Shown here: positions 1 through 7,914 of the stretch, piece after piece
Layout: every line of letters begins with the position of its first letter
Numbering within the stretch: the first letter of the stretch is position 1
Source of the DNA: F1-60-MAGs149 sp037133755
Lineage (GTDB): Bacteria > Actinomycetota > Thermoleophilia > Gaiellales > F1-60-MAGs149
Assembly (NCBI GenBank): GCA_037133755.1
Contig: JBAXNN010000003.1
Span: forward strand, 1 to 64,000
Direction: 5' to 3'
DNA length: 64,000 nucleotides
Notes under the pieces: generated by a model
Database searches by the model: none
What the model was told of the DNA's origin: nothing
The model's input: the letters and a program-made list of their open reading frames with translations, nothing else
Made by a program: the position numbers and the translations under genes

Positions 1-2070
1 CCCGTAGTCGCAACGGCGGCCACACCTTTGGAGGGCGACCTGGCACGCTCCCGCACCGAGATCGTGCAGCGGGCGTTGTGGCGCAGTATCCGCCGACGGC
101 TTGGCGGGGGCGGCGTGTACCCAATTCCACCGCTGCGCGGGCTCGCGTGGCGTGCCGAGGGCAGCCTCGATGCCTCGATCATTATCCCCTTCCACGAGCA
201 GTTCGAGCTGACGCTGCAGTGTCTGGAGGCCGCGAGTACCACCAGTGTGGATCGCTCGCTCGAATTCATCGTCGTCGACGACGGCAGCGCGCTCGACCGG
301 TCCGACGTGTTCGCAGGGGTGCCCGGCGTGGAGTACGTGCGCCTCGACGAGCGGACGGGATTCGTCGGCGCCGTCAACGCCGGTGCGGCACGTGCCCGCG
401 GCGATGCGATCGTGCTTCTCAACAACGACACGGTGCCGCAGCGAGCCTGGCTCGGCGCGCTGCTTGATGCGCTTGCAGCCGACGAGGAGATCGGCGTTGT
501 CGGCGCGCTGCTCCTGCGTCCCGACGGCTACATCGCTGAGGCAGGAGGGCTGCTCGGACGCGATGGGGTGCCACAGATTCTCGGTACGGGGCTGGCCAGC
601 GACGATCCGACAATCAGCGCGAGCGACGTGGATTACGTCTCCGGCGCGTGTCTCGCCCTTCGCCGCGAGGTATGGGAAGCGGTCGGGGGCTTCGACGACG
701 GGTATGCCCCTGCCTATTTCGAGGATGCCGATCTCTGCCTGGCCATCCGCGGTCGTGGCTTGCGCGTCCGTGTCGAGCCCTCCGCGCGCGTCACCCATCT
801 TGGCGGGCAGTCCTACGGCACGGATGGCGACGCGGCCAAAGACGTGCTGATGGCGCTGGGACGGCGTCGCCTTCTGCGGAAGTGGGGCGGAGAACTCGCG
901 CGCCGGGCAGACCTCGCGCCCGCCGCGGCACGCGAGCGCACACGCTCGATCGTCGTCTGCGACCTGCAGCTACCGCGCGACGATCTCGAAGGCGGCTCGA
1001 CGCGCATGCGCGGCATCGTGCGTGCACTGCTCGCCGACGACTGGGACGTCGTCTTCGCCGCGCTCGATGGCGATGACACCTCGCCTGTGGCCGACGAGCT
1101 GCGTGCCGAGGGCTGCCGGGTCGTCGCAGGTCTTGACGGGATCGTGGCCGCACTGCCACGGCCGCCGCAGGCGATCTTGCTCAGCCGCCCCGAGACCTTC
1201 GGCGCGTTTGCGCTTCATCTGAAGGGCACGTGGCCACAGAGCGCGCTGATCTACGACACCGTCGACCTCCACGCTGATCGCGTGCGGGCCCACCATGCGC
1301 GGCGCGGCATCGAGGCCGACGGCTTCGCCGACGTCGTGGCCAGCTTCGAGCAGGCGGCCTTTACGGCTAGCGAGCTTGTGCTCGCCGTCTCCGAGGACGA
1401 GGCGGGCATCGTGCGCGAGCGCGCGCCAGGCTGCGAGACCGCGCTCGTGCCAGTGCTGTACCGCGTCACGGACCATCCAGCACCGCGAAGCGCTCGCCGT
1501 GGCATGGCGTTCATCGGCGGCTATCGGCATGTGCCGAACGTCGATGCGGCGCTTCGTCTTGGCACGCAGGTGTTCCCCCGCGTGCGCGCGGCGAATGCCG
1601 ACGAGACACTCACCATCGCGGGTGCGTTTCCGCCGCCCGATGTCGTGGCGCTGGCGCAACAGTCGGGCGTTGGCGTCTGTGGGTGGGTCGATGACATCGA
1701 CGCGTTCCGTGGCGCGCACGTGGCGTTGGTGGCACCAATCGAATGGGGCGCCGGCATCAACAGCAAGATCGTCGCGGCGCTTGCCGCGGGGCTGCCGGTG
1801 GTGACGACGCCGTTTGGTGCGACGGGACTCGGCGCCGTGGCGGGTGAGCACCTTCTCGTCGGCGAGACCGACGCCGAGCTGGCCGAGCTATATCTGCGCG
1901 TCGCGGCGGACCAGGCACTCTGGCAGCGCCTTGCCGACGCCGGCCGAGCACTCGTGCGCGAACGATTCGAGCCAGCCGTCGCTGTGGCGCCGCTCCTGCA
2001 GTGGCTCGAACAGCAGCGGGGATCGGAAGCGCACACCGATGCCGCTGCGTCGACAATAGTGAGGGTATGA
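1..2070 (+). CDS. Bifunctional glycosyltransferase (GT2 + GT4-like), 5' end open
   Basis: The reading frame is open from base 1, so the gene may begin upstream; TTG at 28 is the first usable start inside the window (680 residues). Counting from there, a GT-A family 2 domain spans about 48-270. It shows SIIIPFHE, the nucleotide-sugar motif VVDDGS and LLNNDT. A second domain at about 310-660 looks like a GT-B family 4/1 transferase, with FIGGYRHVPN and a donor-site stretch EWGAGINSKIVAALAAGLP. Such two-domain enzymes usually build surface polysaccharide or glycan chains in the cytoplasm. The acceptor cannot be read from the sequence. The stop overlaps the next start (ATGA). Confidence 0.85.
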   Translation, partial: PVVATAATPLEGDLARSRTEIVQRALWRSIRRRLGGGGVYPIPPLRGLAWRAEGSLDASIIIPFHEQFELTLQCLEAASTTSVDRSLEFIVVDDGSALDRSDVFAGVPGVEYVRLDERTGFVGAVNAGAARARGDAIVLLNNDTVPQRAWLGALLDALAADEEIGVVGALLLRPDGYIAEAGGLLGRDGVPQILGTGLASDDPTISASDVDYVSGACLALRREVWEAVGGFDDGYAPAYFEDADLCLAIRGRGLRVRVEPSARVTHLGGQSYGTDGDAAKDVLMALGRRRLLRKWGGELARRADLAPAAARERTRSIVVCDLQLPRDDLEGGSTRMRGIVRALLADDWDVVFAALDGDDTSPVADELRAEGCRVVAGLDGIVAALPRPPQAILLSRPETFGAFALHLKGTWPQSALIYDTVDLHADRVRAHHARRGIEADGFADVVASFEQAAFTASELVLAVSEDEAGIVRERAPGCETALVPVLYRVTDHPAPRSARRGMAFIGGYRHVPNVDAALRLGTQVFPRVRAANADETLTIAGAFPPPDVVALAQQSGVGVCGWVDDIDAFRGAHVALVAPIEWGAGINSKIVAALAAGLPVVTTPFGATGLGAVAGEHLLVGETDAELAELYLRVAADQALWQRLADAGRALVRERFEPAVAVAPLLQWLEQQRGSEAHTDAAASTIVRV

Positions 2071-2381
2071 GGACCCTCCGCATCGCGATCGCCGTGCTTG
2101 CCCTGGTCGCGTTCGTGGCGGGGCTCTTGATTCCCCAACCCGAGGTGTTCGCGATCTCGGGGATCTGCGCGATGGTGATCTTTCTGCTCGGGTGCGGGTC
2201 GATCGCGGCCGATGCGCTGCCGTTGCGTGGGGTGCCGCTCGTGTGCTCGATCCTGACCGTGCCCGTCGCGGTCGCGCTGATCGCGCAGCCGTTCTCCGTG
2301 CCGTTCTACGCCGGGGTGATCCTGCTCGTGCAGGGCGTGGCGTGGTTTGGCGGGCGGCGGCTCGCCGTTGCGAGTGCGTGA
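2067..2381 (+). CDS. Small integral membrane protein, unknown function
   Basis: A 104-residue protein with three or four hydrophobic segments (about residues 4-22, 30-48, 56-75 and 78-95) and almost no soluble part. The ATG at 2067 overlaps the stop of the glycosyltransferase (ATGA), so translation is probably coupled. I do not recognise a family. The neighbour suggests a role at the membrane in envelope polysaccharide work, but that is inference. Confidence 0.7.
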   Translation: MRTLRIAIAVLALVAFVAGLLIPQPEVFAISGICAMVIFLLGCGSIAADALPLRGVPLVCSILTVPVAVALIAQPFSVPFYAGVILLVQGVAWFGGRRLAVASA

Positions 2382-2388
2382 CGAAGCC

Positions 2389-2404
2389 GCGCGCGTCTGC
2401 GCGC
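2389..2404. terminator. Short GC hairpin after the membrane protein gene
   Basis: A 6-bp stem GCGCGC / GCGCGC with a GTCT loop lies 8 bases after the stop. There is no U-run, so it is only a weak terminator candidate. Confidence 0.3.
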
Positions 2405-2470
2405 AACGAGTGACAACACGCGTGGCAGCATCGGGGCATGGCCCTGCGCGCGCTTGATCCACATCCACAG

Positions 2471-2501
2471 TTCGTACTGTTTCGGATGAATCCGTACGGA
2501 A
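2471..2501. promoter_or_regulatory. Nested inverted repeat, probable operator of the Phd-like module
   Basis: The core CGGATGAATCCG is a 12-base palindrome (CGGAT/ATCCG). An outer TTCGTAC upstream pairs imperfectly with GTACGGAA downstream. The repeat ends 17 bases before the antitoxin ATG at 2519. Phd/YefM antitoxins typically repress their own promoters through such palindromes. Operator function is inferred. Confidence 0.5.
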
Positions 2502-2518
2502 TGAACTATCGTGACGCT

Positions 2519-2785
2519 ATGAAAACGACCACGAAGACGGCGGAGCAGGTGCGCATCCCCAAGGTCGCGGTAGATGAGGCCGTGATTGTCACCCGGCACG
2601 GGCAGGAGATCGCGGCCGTCGTGTCGATCGAGGACTACCGGCTGCTCGCCAACCTCAAGGCGGCGATTGCAGCGACGCGCCCCGCGCCCTATCGCCCGTC
2701 GGAGGCCGCGCTTGAGGCGTGGGCGACCGATGCCGACGAGTATCCGACGGAAGACGAACTGCGCACCATCGGGCGCGGCGAGTGA
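2519..2785 (+). CDS. Phd/YefM-like antitoxin
   Basis: An 88-residue protein with the type II antitoxin signature: a short N-terminal DNA-binding fold followed by VIVTRHGQEIAAVVSIEDYRLL, which matches the Phd/YefM core (xxxITrhGkpvAvlvsxeeye). The acidic C-terminus (residues 60-88) would be the toxin-neutralising tail. In-frame ATGs lie further upstream (2438, 2486, 2501), but they fall in or before the operator-like repeat, so 2519 is preferred. The gene is coupled to the toxin by a GTGA overlap. Confidence 0.8.
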   Translation: MKTTTKTAEQVRIPKVAVDEAVIVTRHGQEIAAVVSIEDYRLLANLKAAIAATRPAPYRPSEAALEAWATDADEYPTEDELRTIGRGE

Positions 2786-3312
2786 CGCCTGCGCCGCCAC
2801 TGCGCGGTGAGATCCGTTGGGCGCTCGTGCCCCACGCGTTCGAGGCGCCCTTCGCCGCTGCTGAGTGGGACGGCCTGCGTGATTTCGACGGGGTTGCGGA
2901 GTACCTGCAGACCACGGGCGCGCGTGCCTTGGTCGAGTTGAGGATCCGCGCCACCATGCGCCCGATCGTGCTGCTGCAGGGCTGGGACGCCGCGCAGCAC
3001 GGCGCGTACGCCGTACTGCGCACGCGACGGCTCCAAACCCTGTCTCCCGCGGTGCGCGCCTCCGTGCGGGCCGGTACCGCGAGCGATCTCGTGCTGCTCG
3101 ACTCCCCGTCCGCGGGACACGAGCGTGTTGCCGTGATCGCCGCAATCTCGCGCGTTCATGGAACCGCGATCGACTCCACGATCGCCGGTCGCGTCACCGA
3201 TGACACCATGCGGCTCATCGACGAACGGCTTGCCGAGAACCTCGACTTAGACCTCGGGAACGCGGTGGAGCGACGCGTGGAGGCAGCACTCGCAGAGCTC
3301 GGAATCTCCTAG
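2782..3312 (+). CDS. Putative toxin partner of the Phd-like antitoxin (MazF/PemK-like?)
   Basis: The GTG start overlaps the antitoxin stop (GTGA), giving 176 residues. The N-terminus PLRGEIRWALVPH, then RPIVLLQGWDAA and an internal conserved-looking region, resemble the RGEIW...RPVLVV pattern of PemK/MazF mRNA interferases. The match is loose and the protein is longer than typical MazF (about 110 residues), with an extra C-terminal helical segment. Its position directly behind an antitoxin is the main evidence for a toxin role. The stop shares the tetranucleotide CTAG with the convergent gene. Confidence 0.55.
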   Translation: MTPAPPLRGEIRWALVPHAFEAPFAAAEWDGLRDFDGVAEYLQTTGARALVELRIRATMRPIVLLQGWDAAQHGAYAVLRTRRLQTLSPAVRASVRAGTASDLVLLDSPSAGHERVAVIAAISRVHGTAIDSTIAGRVTDDTMRLIDERLAENLDLDLGNAVERRVEAALAELGIS

Positions 3313-3644
3313 GCGTACCCGAGCTCGTCGAGGCGATCCTCGTCCATCCCGAAGTGGTGCCCGATCTCGTGCAGCACCGTGATGCGGATCTCCTCGCGTA
3401 GTTCCTCGACCGAGTCGCACATCTCCGTCAGCGGGCGGCGATAGACGATGATGCGGCTCGGACCGAGCGGCGGCTCGTGGCCGCGCTCCGTTAGGGGGAT
3501 GCCGACATACACGCCGAGCAGATCGGGATCGTCGGGGTCGTGGTCCTCGACGATCACCACGACGTTGTCGAGGGCGTCGGCGGCCCAGTCGGGCAACTCG
3601 TCGAGGGCGTCCTCGACGACCTGGTCGAAATCGGCCTCATCCAT
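3309..3644 (-). CDS. Small zincin-type metallopeptidase family protein
   Basis: A 111-residue acidic protein. Near the C-terminus is HEIGHHFGMDEDRLDELG, the extended zinc motif HExxHxxGxxxxD of the minimal zincin (Zincin_1, PF06262) family. These proteins are cytoplasmic with poorly defined substrates. The body, with VYVGIPLTER and SRIIVYRRPL, fits that family. A TACGCT hexamer (minus strand, 3651-3656) lies 6 bases before the ATG with no ribosome-binding site, suggesting a leaderless transcript. It is convergent with the toxin gene; the two stop codons share CTAG. Confidence 0.85.
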   Translation of the reverse strand: MDEADFDQVVEDALDELPDWAADALDNVVVIVEDHDPDDPDLLGVYVGIPLTERGHEPPLGPSRIIVYRRPLTEMCDSVEELREEIRITVLHEIGHHFGMDEDRLDELGYA

Positions 3645-3710
3645 GCCCGCAGCGTACGTCACGCATGCCAGCGGGGCGGATGCCCGGGGTCGGGTAGACT
3701 GCCCGCGTAT

Positions 3711-3784
3711 CGGGACGTGGCGCAGTCTGGTAGCGCACTCGGCTGGGGGCCGAGTGGTCGGAGGTTCAAATCCTCTCGTCCCGA
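3711..3784 (+). tRNA. tRNA-Pro (GGG)
   Basis: A 74-base cloverleaf. The acceptor arms CGGGACG / CGTCCCG pair fully, with discriminator A at 3784. The D-arm is GCGC-type, the anticodon stem CTCGG / CCGAG encloses the loop CTGGGGG with anticodon GGG, and the T-loop is GGTTCAAATCC. No CCA is encoded. A TAGACT hexamer at 3695-3700 is a plausible -10. Confidence 0.95.
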
Positions 3785-3897
3785 CCTCGCTCCGGCAGGA
3801 GTGACGCCACACGGCGTCGCCCGCCGGAGCCTGTGTGGTGCAGAGCGGTGCGGAAACGTCGCTCGCGTGTGCGCCGGGCGTGCCTACGGTCGTGCGC

Positions 3898-4272
3898 ATG
3901 GGCGGGCCGTGGCAGATCGAGCTGTACGAGACAGTGGACGGTGCTTGCCCGTTCGAGGCGTGGCATCGCAAGCTGCCAGCGGGCAAGCAGGTCGTCATCA
4001 ACGAGTCCATGCAGGCGCAGCTCGTGCGACGTGGCACCGGTGTCTGCAGCGATGACTGGGGCCGTGCGCTTGGCGGTGGGCTCTACGAGCTGCGGATGCG
4101 GCAGCGTGGTGTGCTGCTGCGCATCTTCTTCGCGCCTATTGCCGAGCGGAGGTTGCTCGTGCTCGGTGGACTGGACAAGGGGCGTCACGCGAAACGCCAG
4201 ACCGCTGCAATCCAAGCTTGCCGGGATCGGCTGGCTGAATGGCATCGACGGAATATGAGGTTTACTGCATAA
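3898..4272 (+). CDS. RelE/HigB-like toxin (phage Gp49 family)
   Basis: A 124-residue protein of the HigB/RelE fold: an N-terminal IELYETVDGACPFEAWHRKL, a central GLYELRMRQRGVLLRIFFA (the beta-sheet core carrying the basic active-site residues), and LLVLGGLDKGRHAKRQTA. Proteins of this family cleave ribosome-bound mRNA. The ATG at 3898 is preferred over a GTG at 3835 because the conserved core begins there. The stop overlaps the antitoxin start (TAATG), which is the toxin-first order typical of HigBA. Confidence 0.8.
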   Translation: MGGPWQIELYETVDGACPFEAWHRKLPAGKQVVINESMQAQLVRRGTGVCSDDWGRALGGGLYELRMRQRGVLLRIFFAPIAERRLLVLGGLDKGRHAKRQTAAIQACRDRLAEWHRRNMRFTA

Positions 4273-4586
4273 TGGTTGTCATGGTGCGCACTCGAACATG
4301 GGATGACTTCTACGCTGAAGCAACGGCTAGGTACACCCCTGAGCAGCGGGCGTTCGCGGAGGCGTACAGGGCTGAGCTCCGGCTGGGGATGGACCTCATC
4401 ACCCTGCGCGAACTCCGCGGCCTCACGCAAGTGCGGCTCGCCGAACTGTCCGGCGTGCCGCAGGGACAGATCAGCCGCATCGAATGCGCGGTTGGCGTGA
4501 ACCCCACTCAGAAGACGCTGCTCAAGTTGGCACGGGCACTTGATGCGGACCTCCGCATGGTGCCGCGCGATCGCGCGGCGGACTAG
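4272..4586 (+). CDS. XRE-family HTH antitoxin (HigA-like)
   Basis: A 104-residue protein with an Xre/Cro helix-turn-helix at about 50-100: LRELRGLTQVRLAELSGVPQ, then ISRIE and TLLKLARALDADL. It directly follows a HigB-like toxin with a 1-base TAATG overlap, so it should neutralise the toxin and repress the module. A second ATG at 4281 is also possible. The stop shares CTAG with the convergent zinc-ribbon gene. Confidence 0.85.
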   Translation: MVVMVRTRTWDDFYAEATARYTPEQRAFAEAYRAELRLGMDLITLRELRGLTQVRLAELSGVPQGQISRIECAVGVNPTQKTLLKLARALDADLRMVPRDRAAD

Positions 4587-5233
4587 CCCGGCAGGGCGCC
4601 GCTGAACACATGGCCCTGGACGCAGCGGGCCGTGTAGCCCGTGCGGCCCTCCTCGCCATGCGTCGAGACGGCGTCGGCTGCGAAGGCGGTGCCGCACGTC
4701 GGGCAGAAGCACGGGCGATCCACGTTGCCGACGCAGGTGGGGCAGAGCACCGGCAGGACGCGCTGCGTGATGCGAAAGCCCGCCACGAACTCGTCACGCG
4801 TCTCGGCGTAGCGATCAAGCGGGCCGCCGCAGCCGATGCAGTGATCGCGCTCGGCCATCGGCGCGACGCTGCAGACGAGGTCGGCCTCGAAGGTGGCGAT
4901 CGAATCGTCGGCCGGATCGAGCGCCTCGACGTTGCCGTCGATGCTCACCACGGCGCGATCGCTCGTGACGCGGCCGAAACGCACGCGGGCGTTGGTCATG
5001 AAGCGGCCGTCAACGCCGGCGTCGGGGCCGGGGCTCTCGATGCGGACGTCCTGGCCGTCAAGATCCACGGCACTCGACCCGGGCGCCCAGCCGGCGATGT
5101 GCATCACCGAGCGGCCACCCGACGCACGCAACCAGAAGGCGATGCCCTCGGCGTTGGCGCTGACGGCAGGCGTCCAGACGATGCGCGCGTCCTCGACGCG
5201 CAGCTCGTCTCCATCAATGCGAACCCAGGGCAT
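4583..5233 (-). CDS. Hypothetical protein with C-terminal zinc ribbons
   Basis: 216 residues. Residues 1-125 are beta-rich with no family I recognise. The last 85 residues hold three cysteine pairs (CIGCGG, CPTCVG, CFCPTCG), as in tandem zinc ribbons or a small treble-clef domain. No signal peptide or membrane segment is seen, so it is probably cytoplasmic. The start is the ATG that begins MPWVRIDGDELRV; no clear ribosome-binding site precedes it. It lies 14 bases after the upstream minus-strand gene and may be co-transcribed with it. Confidence 0.65.
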   Translation of the reverse strand: MPWVRIDGDELRVEDARIVWTPAVSANAEGIAFWLRASGGRSVMHIAGWAPGSSAVDLDGQDVRIESPGPDAGVDGRFMTNARVRFGRVTSDRAVVSIDGNVEALDPADDSIATFEADLVCSVAPMAERDHCIGCGGPLDRYAETRDEFVAGFRITQRVLPVLCPTCVGNVDRPCFCPTCGTAFAADAVSTHGEEGRTGYTARCVQGHVFSGALPG

Positions 5234-5247
5234 CTGCGCCCCCGGAG

Positions 5248-5574
5248 CTAGACGGTGCCCTGCGAGGAAACCGGCAGGAAGTGGTCGATGGACCGCAGCA
5301 ACTCGAGCTCGCCGCCGATGCCGCGATTGTCGAGCTTGTGCAGCATCGCGCGAGTGTGCACGTCGTCGGCGCCATAGCCGAAGGTGCGGGCCACGCGGAA
5401 ACGGAGCCAGCCGCTGCGCCACGACTCGCCGTGCCACGGATTGAGGCTGCAGAGCACCAGCGCGGCCTCCTCCATGTCGCTATTGACCGCGACGCGGAGC
5501 TCGACGAAGGCGTTCTCCCAATCGGCGGACTCGTCCTCGAGGATCGCGTCCCACTGCTGCGCAAGCGTTGCCAT
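5248..5574 (-). CDS. Conserved-looking hypothetical protein
   Basis: A 108-residue soluble protein, tryptophan-rich in the middle (NPWHGESWRSGWLRFRVART), with no recognised domain. The ATG is preceded at 7 bases by a TACGCT hexamer (minus strand, 5582-5587) and has no Shine-Dalgarno, so the mRNA is probably leaderless. The downstream zinc-ribbon gene follows after 14 bases, suggesting an operon. The function is unknown. Confidence 0.65.
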   Translation of the reverse strand: MATLAQQWDAILEDESADWENAFVELRVAVNSDMEEAALVLCSLNPWHGESWRSGWLRFRVARTFGYGADDVHTRAMLHKLDNRGIGGELELLRSIDHFLPVSSQGTV

Positions 5575-5620
5575 GGGCGGAAGCGTACTAGAGGGTGGGC
5601 CGGGGCTGGTGAGGCGCGAG

Positions 5621-5732
5621 TGACATTTCTGGGCCCGGCCCCGAATTGACCGTTTTCGCGCCAATTTGGATCCGGATCCAAAATGGCGTTTTTTCGGTCA
5701 ATTTGGATCCGGATCCAAACTGACCGAATCGC
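5621..5732. repeat. Array of three 30-bp palindromes, 37-bp period
   Basis: Three consecutive near-palindromes: about 5622-5651, 5659-5688 and 5696-5725. Each has 15-base arms and a GGNNCC|GGNNCC centre, and they are separated by exactly 7 bases. Copies 2 and 3 have one mismatch between arms (left arm of copy 3: GGTCAATTTGGATCC); copy 1 is less regular. The 7-mer after copy 3, GAATCGC, recurs in the 29.2-kb array. The array fills the gap between two minus-strand genes. See the findings for the whole family. Confidence 0.85.
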
Positions 5733-5743
5733 GCAGGCCTGCC

Positions 5744-7753
5744 TCAGCGGCGGCGCGGCAGGATCAGGTTCTGCACGGTGTTGACGGCAACGGTTCGAGT
5801 GGCGGCGAAGCTCGTCAGGACGCGCACCGAGATTTGGCCGCGCTTGATGGCATTGCGGGTGGTGAGGCCCGCAACGCACACCACCGGGTACTTGCCCGCC
5901 CGCGCGACGGTCTTCTTGCGCGTGCACACCGCGACGCGCTTGCCCTTGATCACGCGGGAGAACGTCTGCGAGATCGTGCCGGCCGCGTTGACGGTGACGA
6001 TCGTGCGGAACGTGATCGTCGTCTTCGAGTACGACGCCTTCGGCTTCTCGGCGGCCACGATGCTCTTCACCGCGGGTAGGACGTAGGTATACGCCTTGGC
6101 GAAGGTGCCGGTGCCGTTCGTCGTCGTGATGATGATGTCGACCTTGCCCGCCACGTGCAGCGGCGCAATGACCGTGAGGCTCGCGTACGTGCTCTCCTTG
6201 ATGATGGCCCCGGTGTCGCCGAACAGCACCTTCGTGGCACCGTCAAGGTGCGTGCCGGTGAGGACGACGGTCGTGCCGCCGGCCGTCGTGCCGGAGGCGG
6301 GGGCGACGGCGGTGGCGTTCGGCGCCTGATTGCGCGTGAAGACCGCGATGCCCGGATCGGTGAAGGCGGTGCCGCCCGTGTAGACGTTGCGGCCGTCCGG
6401 GCTAATCGCGACGGGGCCGGGGGCGTACAGGGCGTTGGCCACGGTGGTGCACGGCGTCATCGCGGCGTTGGCGAGACAGCCCGCGGCGCCGGACTTGAGC
6501 GTCAGGGCGCCGGTCGTCGTGCTGCGGTCGAAGGCGAGCAGCATGTTCCAGTTGAGCGAGGCGACGTACGCGTTGAGGCCGTCGGGGCTGATCGTCACGT
6601 TCTTGGAGTCGAGGTTCGCTGCGGTCTGGTTGGCGGGGTTCAGCGCCGTGCAGTCGTTGAGGGTCGCGCTGGCGAGGCAGCCGGTGGCGCCGCTCAGCTT
6701 CGTGAGCGCGCCGGTGGTCGCGTTGCGGGCGAAGACGAGAATGGTGTCGATCGGGTCGACGGAGCCGCCGGAGTTGACGTAGACGTTGGCGCCGTCGGGG
6801 CTCACCGTCACGGTGAACGGCTCGGGCAGATAGCCCGACAGCACCGTGCACGAGCCGAGCGTCGCGTTGGCGAAGCAGCCGTCGGCGCCCGACTTGAGCG
6901 TCAGCGCACCGGTCGTCGCGTTGCGGTCGAAGATCGCGAGCGAGTCGCTGGAGCGGGCCGTGAGGTAGGCGTTGCGGCTGTCGGGCGAGACGGCGATCTT
7001 CGCGGAGGTCGCGTTGAGGACCTCGAAGACGCCGGCGCTCACGACGCAGCGACCCTGGATGTCGACGGCGCTCGACACGCACGTCGAGCCGCTGGTGGAA
7101 AGCGTGCCGGTCGTCGGGTCGCGCGGAAACGCCGTCACCAAGCCGGCGGTATTCGGCGCCTGATGCACCACGGCGACTGCGTAGACGGTCTTGCCGTCCG
7201 GGCTGACGGTGATCGCGCCGGCGCGGTACAGCCCGTCCAGCCACGTCGTGCACGGCGACAGGTTCGCGTTCGACAGGCAGCCGTCGGCGCCGGCCTTCTG
7301 CGTGAGCGCGCCGGTCGTCGTGTCGCGGTCGAAGCTGACGAGGGTCTCGCTGGTGCTGGCGACGACATAGACGTTCTTGCCGTCGGGGCTGATCGCGAGC
7401 GCCTGCGGGGCGCTCAGCTGACCGGTGAGGACGGTGCACGAGCCGAGCGACGCGTTGGCGAAGCACCCTGCCGAGCCCGTCTTCAGTGTCAGCGCGCCCG
7501 TGGTCGCGTTGCGGTCGAACACGACGACGGCATTACTCGAGGTGGCAACGGCGTACGCGCTTTTGCCGTCGGGGCTGATCTTAAGATCGTTGACGAGATT
7601 GAGCAGGCCCGCGTTGACGGTGCACGACTGGCCCGTGATCGCGGCGTTCGACTGGCACGACGCAAACGTCAGGTCGCCGGTCGCTGCAGAGGCGCTCGGC
7701 ACGGCGATCGCGAGGATCGCTGCGAGGGTGAGGAGAAGGGGGATTCGACGCAT
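5744..7753 (-). CDS. Secreted seven-bladed beta-propeller protein with IPT/TIG domain
   Basis: 669 residues. A signal peptide (MRRIPLLLTLAAILAIAVPS, ending in ASA) is followed by at least seven repeats of about 60-70 residues with ISPDGKNVYVVA, FDRNATTGALT and GCxANA. This is a YVTN/lactonase-like propeller in which GCxxNA and a later C(T/V) may form disulphides in each blade. At about 480-570 an IPT/TIG immunoglobulin-like domain appears (PASGTTAGGTTVVLTGTHL). The C-terminus is basic and beta-rich. It is probably an exported or surface protein; no catalytic residues are evident. The function is unknown. Confidence 0.85.
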   Translation of the reverse strand: MRRIPLLLTLAAILAIAVPSASAATGDLTFASCQSNAAITGQSCTVNAGLLNLVNDLKISPDGKSAYAVATSSNAVVVFDRNATTGALTLKTGSAGCFANASLGSCTVLTGQLSAPQALAISPDGKNVYVVASTSETLVSFDRDTTTGALTQKAGADGCLSNANLSPCTTWLDGLYRAGAITVSPDGKTVYAVAVVHQAPNTAGLVTAFPRDPTTGTLSTSGSTCVSSAVDIQGRCVVSAGVFEVLNATSAKIAVSPDSRNAYLTARSSDSLAIFDRNATTGALTLKSGADGCFANATLGSCTVLSGYLPEPFTVTVSPDGANVYVNSGGSVDPIDTILVFARNATTGALTKLSGATGCLASATLNDCTALNPANQTAANLDSKNVTISPDGLNAYVASLNWNMLLAFDRSTTTGALTLKSGAAGCLANAAMTPCTTVANALYAPGPVAISPDGRNVYTGGTAFTDPGIAVFTRNQAPNATAVAPASGTTAGGTTVVLTGTHLDGATKVLFGDTGAIIKESTYASLTVIAPLHVAGKVDIIITTTNGTGTFAKAYTYVLPAVKSIVAAEKPKASYSKTTITFRTIVTVNAAGTISQTFSRVIKGKRVAVCTRKKTVARAGKYPVVCVAGLTTRNAIKRGQISVRVLTSFAATRTVAVNTVQNLILPRRR

Positions 7754-7914
7754 GGCTTCGCGTAGTGGGGGCTGGGCGCAGCCTATCGGACGTTCGCTTT
7801 GCAAATGCGATTTCGCACACCATTTCGGCGGCGCTCGGACAAGCCCTGCGCAGCTGTGACGCGAATGTCGCACTCGGGTGAAGGAGAACCCCGTGGAGGG
7901 GAGAAGCCCCAAGC

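Noticed and set aside
5621..5732. CRISPR array
   Set aside because: Units are non-identical palindromes with 7-base spacers; no spacer diversity of the usual 30-40 bases and no cas genes.
6155..7765. 536-codon open frame opposite the beta-propeller gene
   Set aside because: Glycine/arginine/valine-rich periodic peptide that only mirrors the propeller repeats on the other strand; no start signal.
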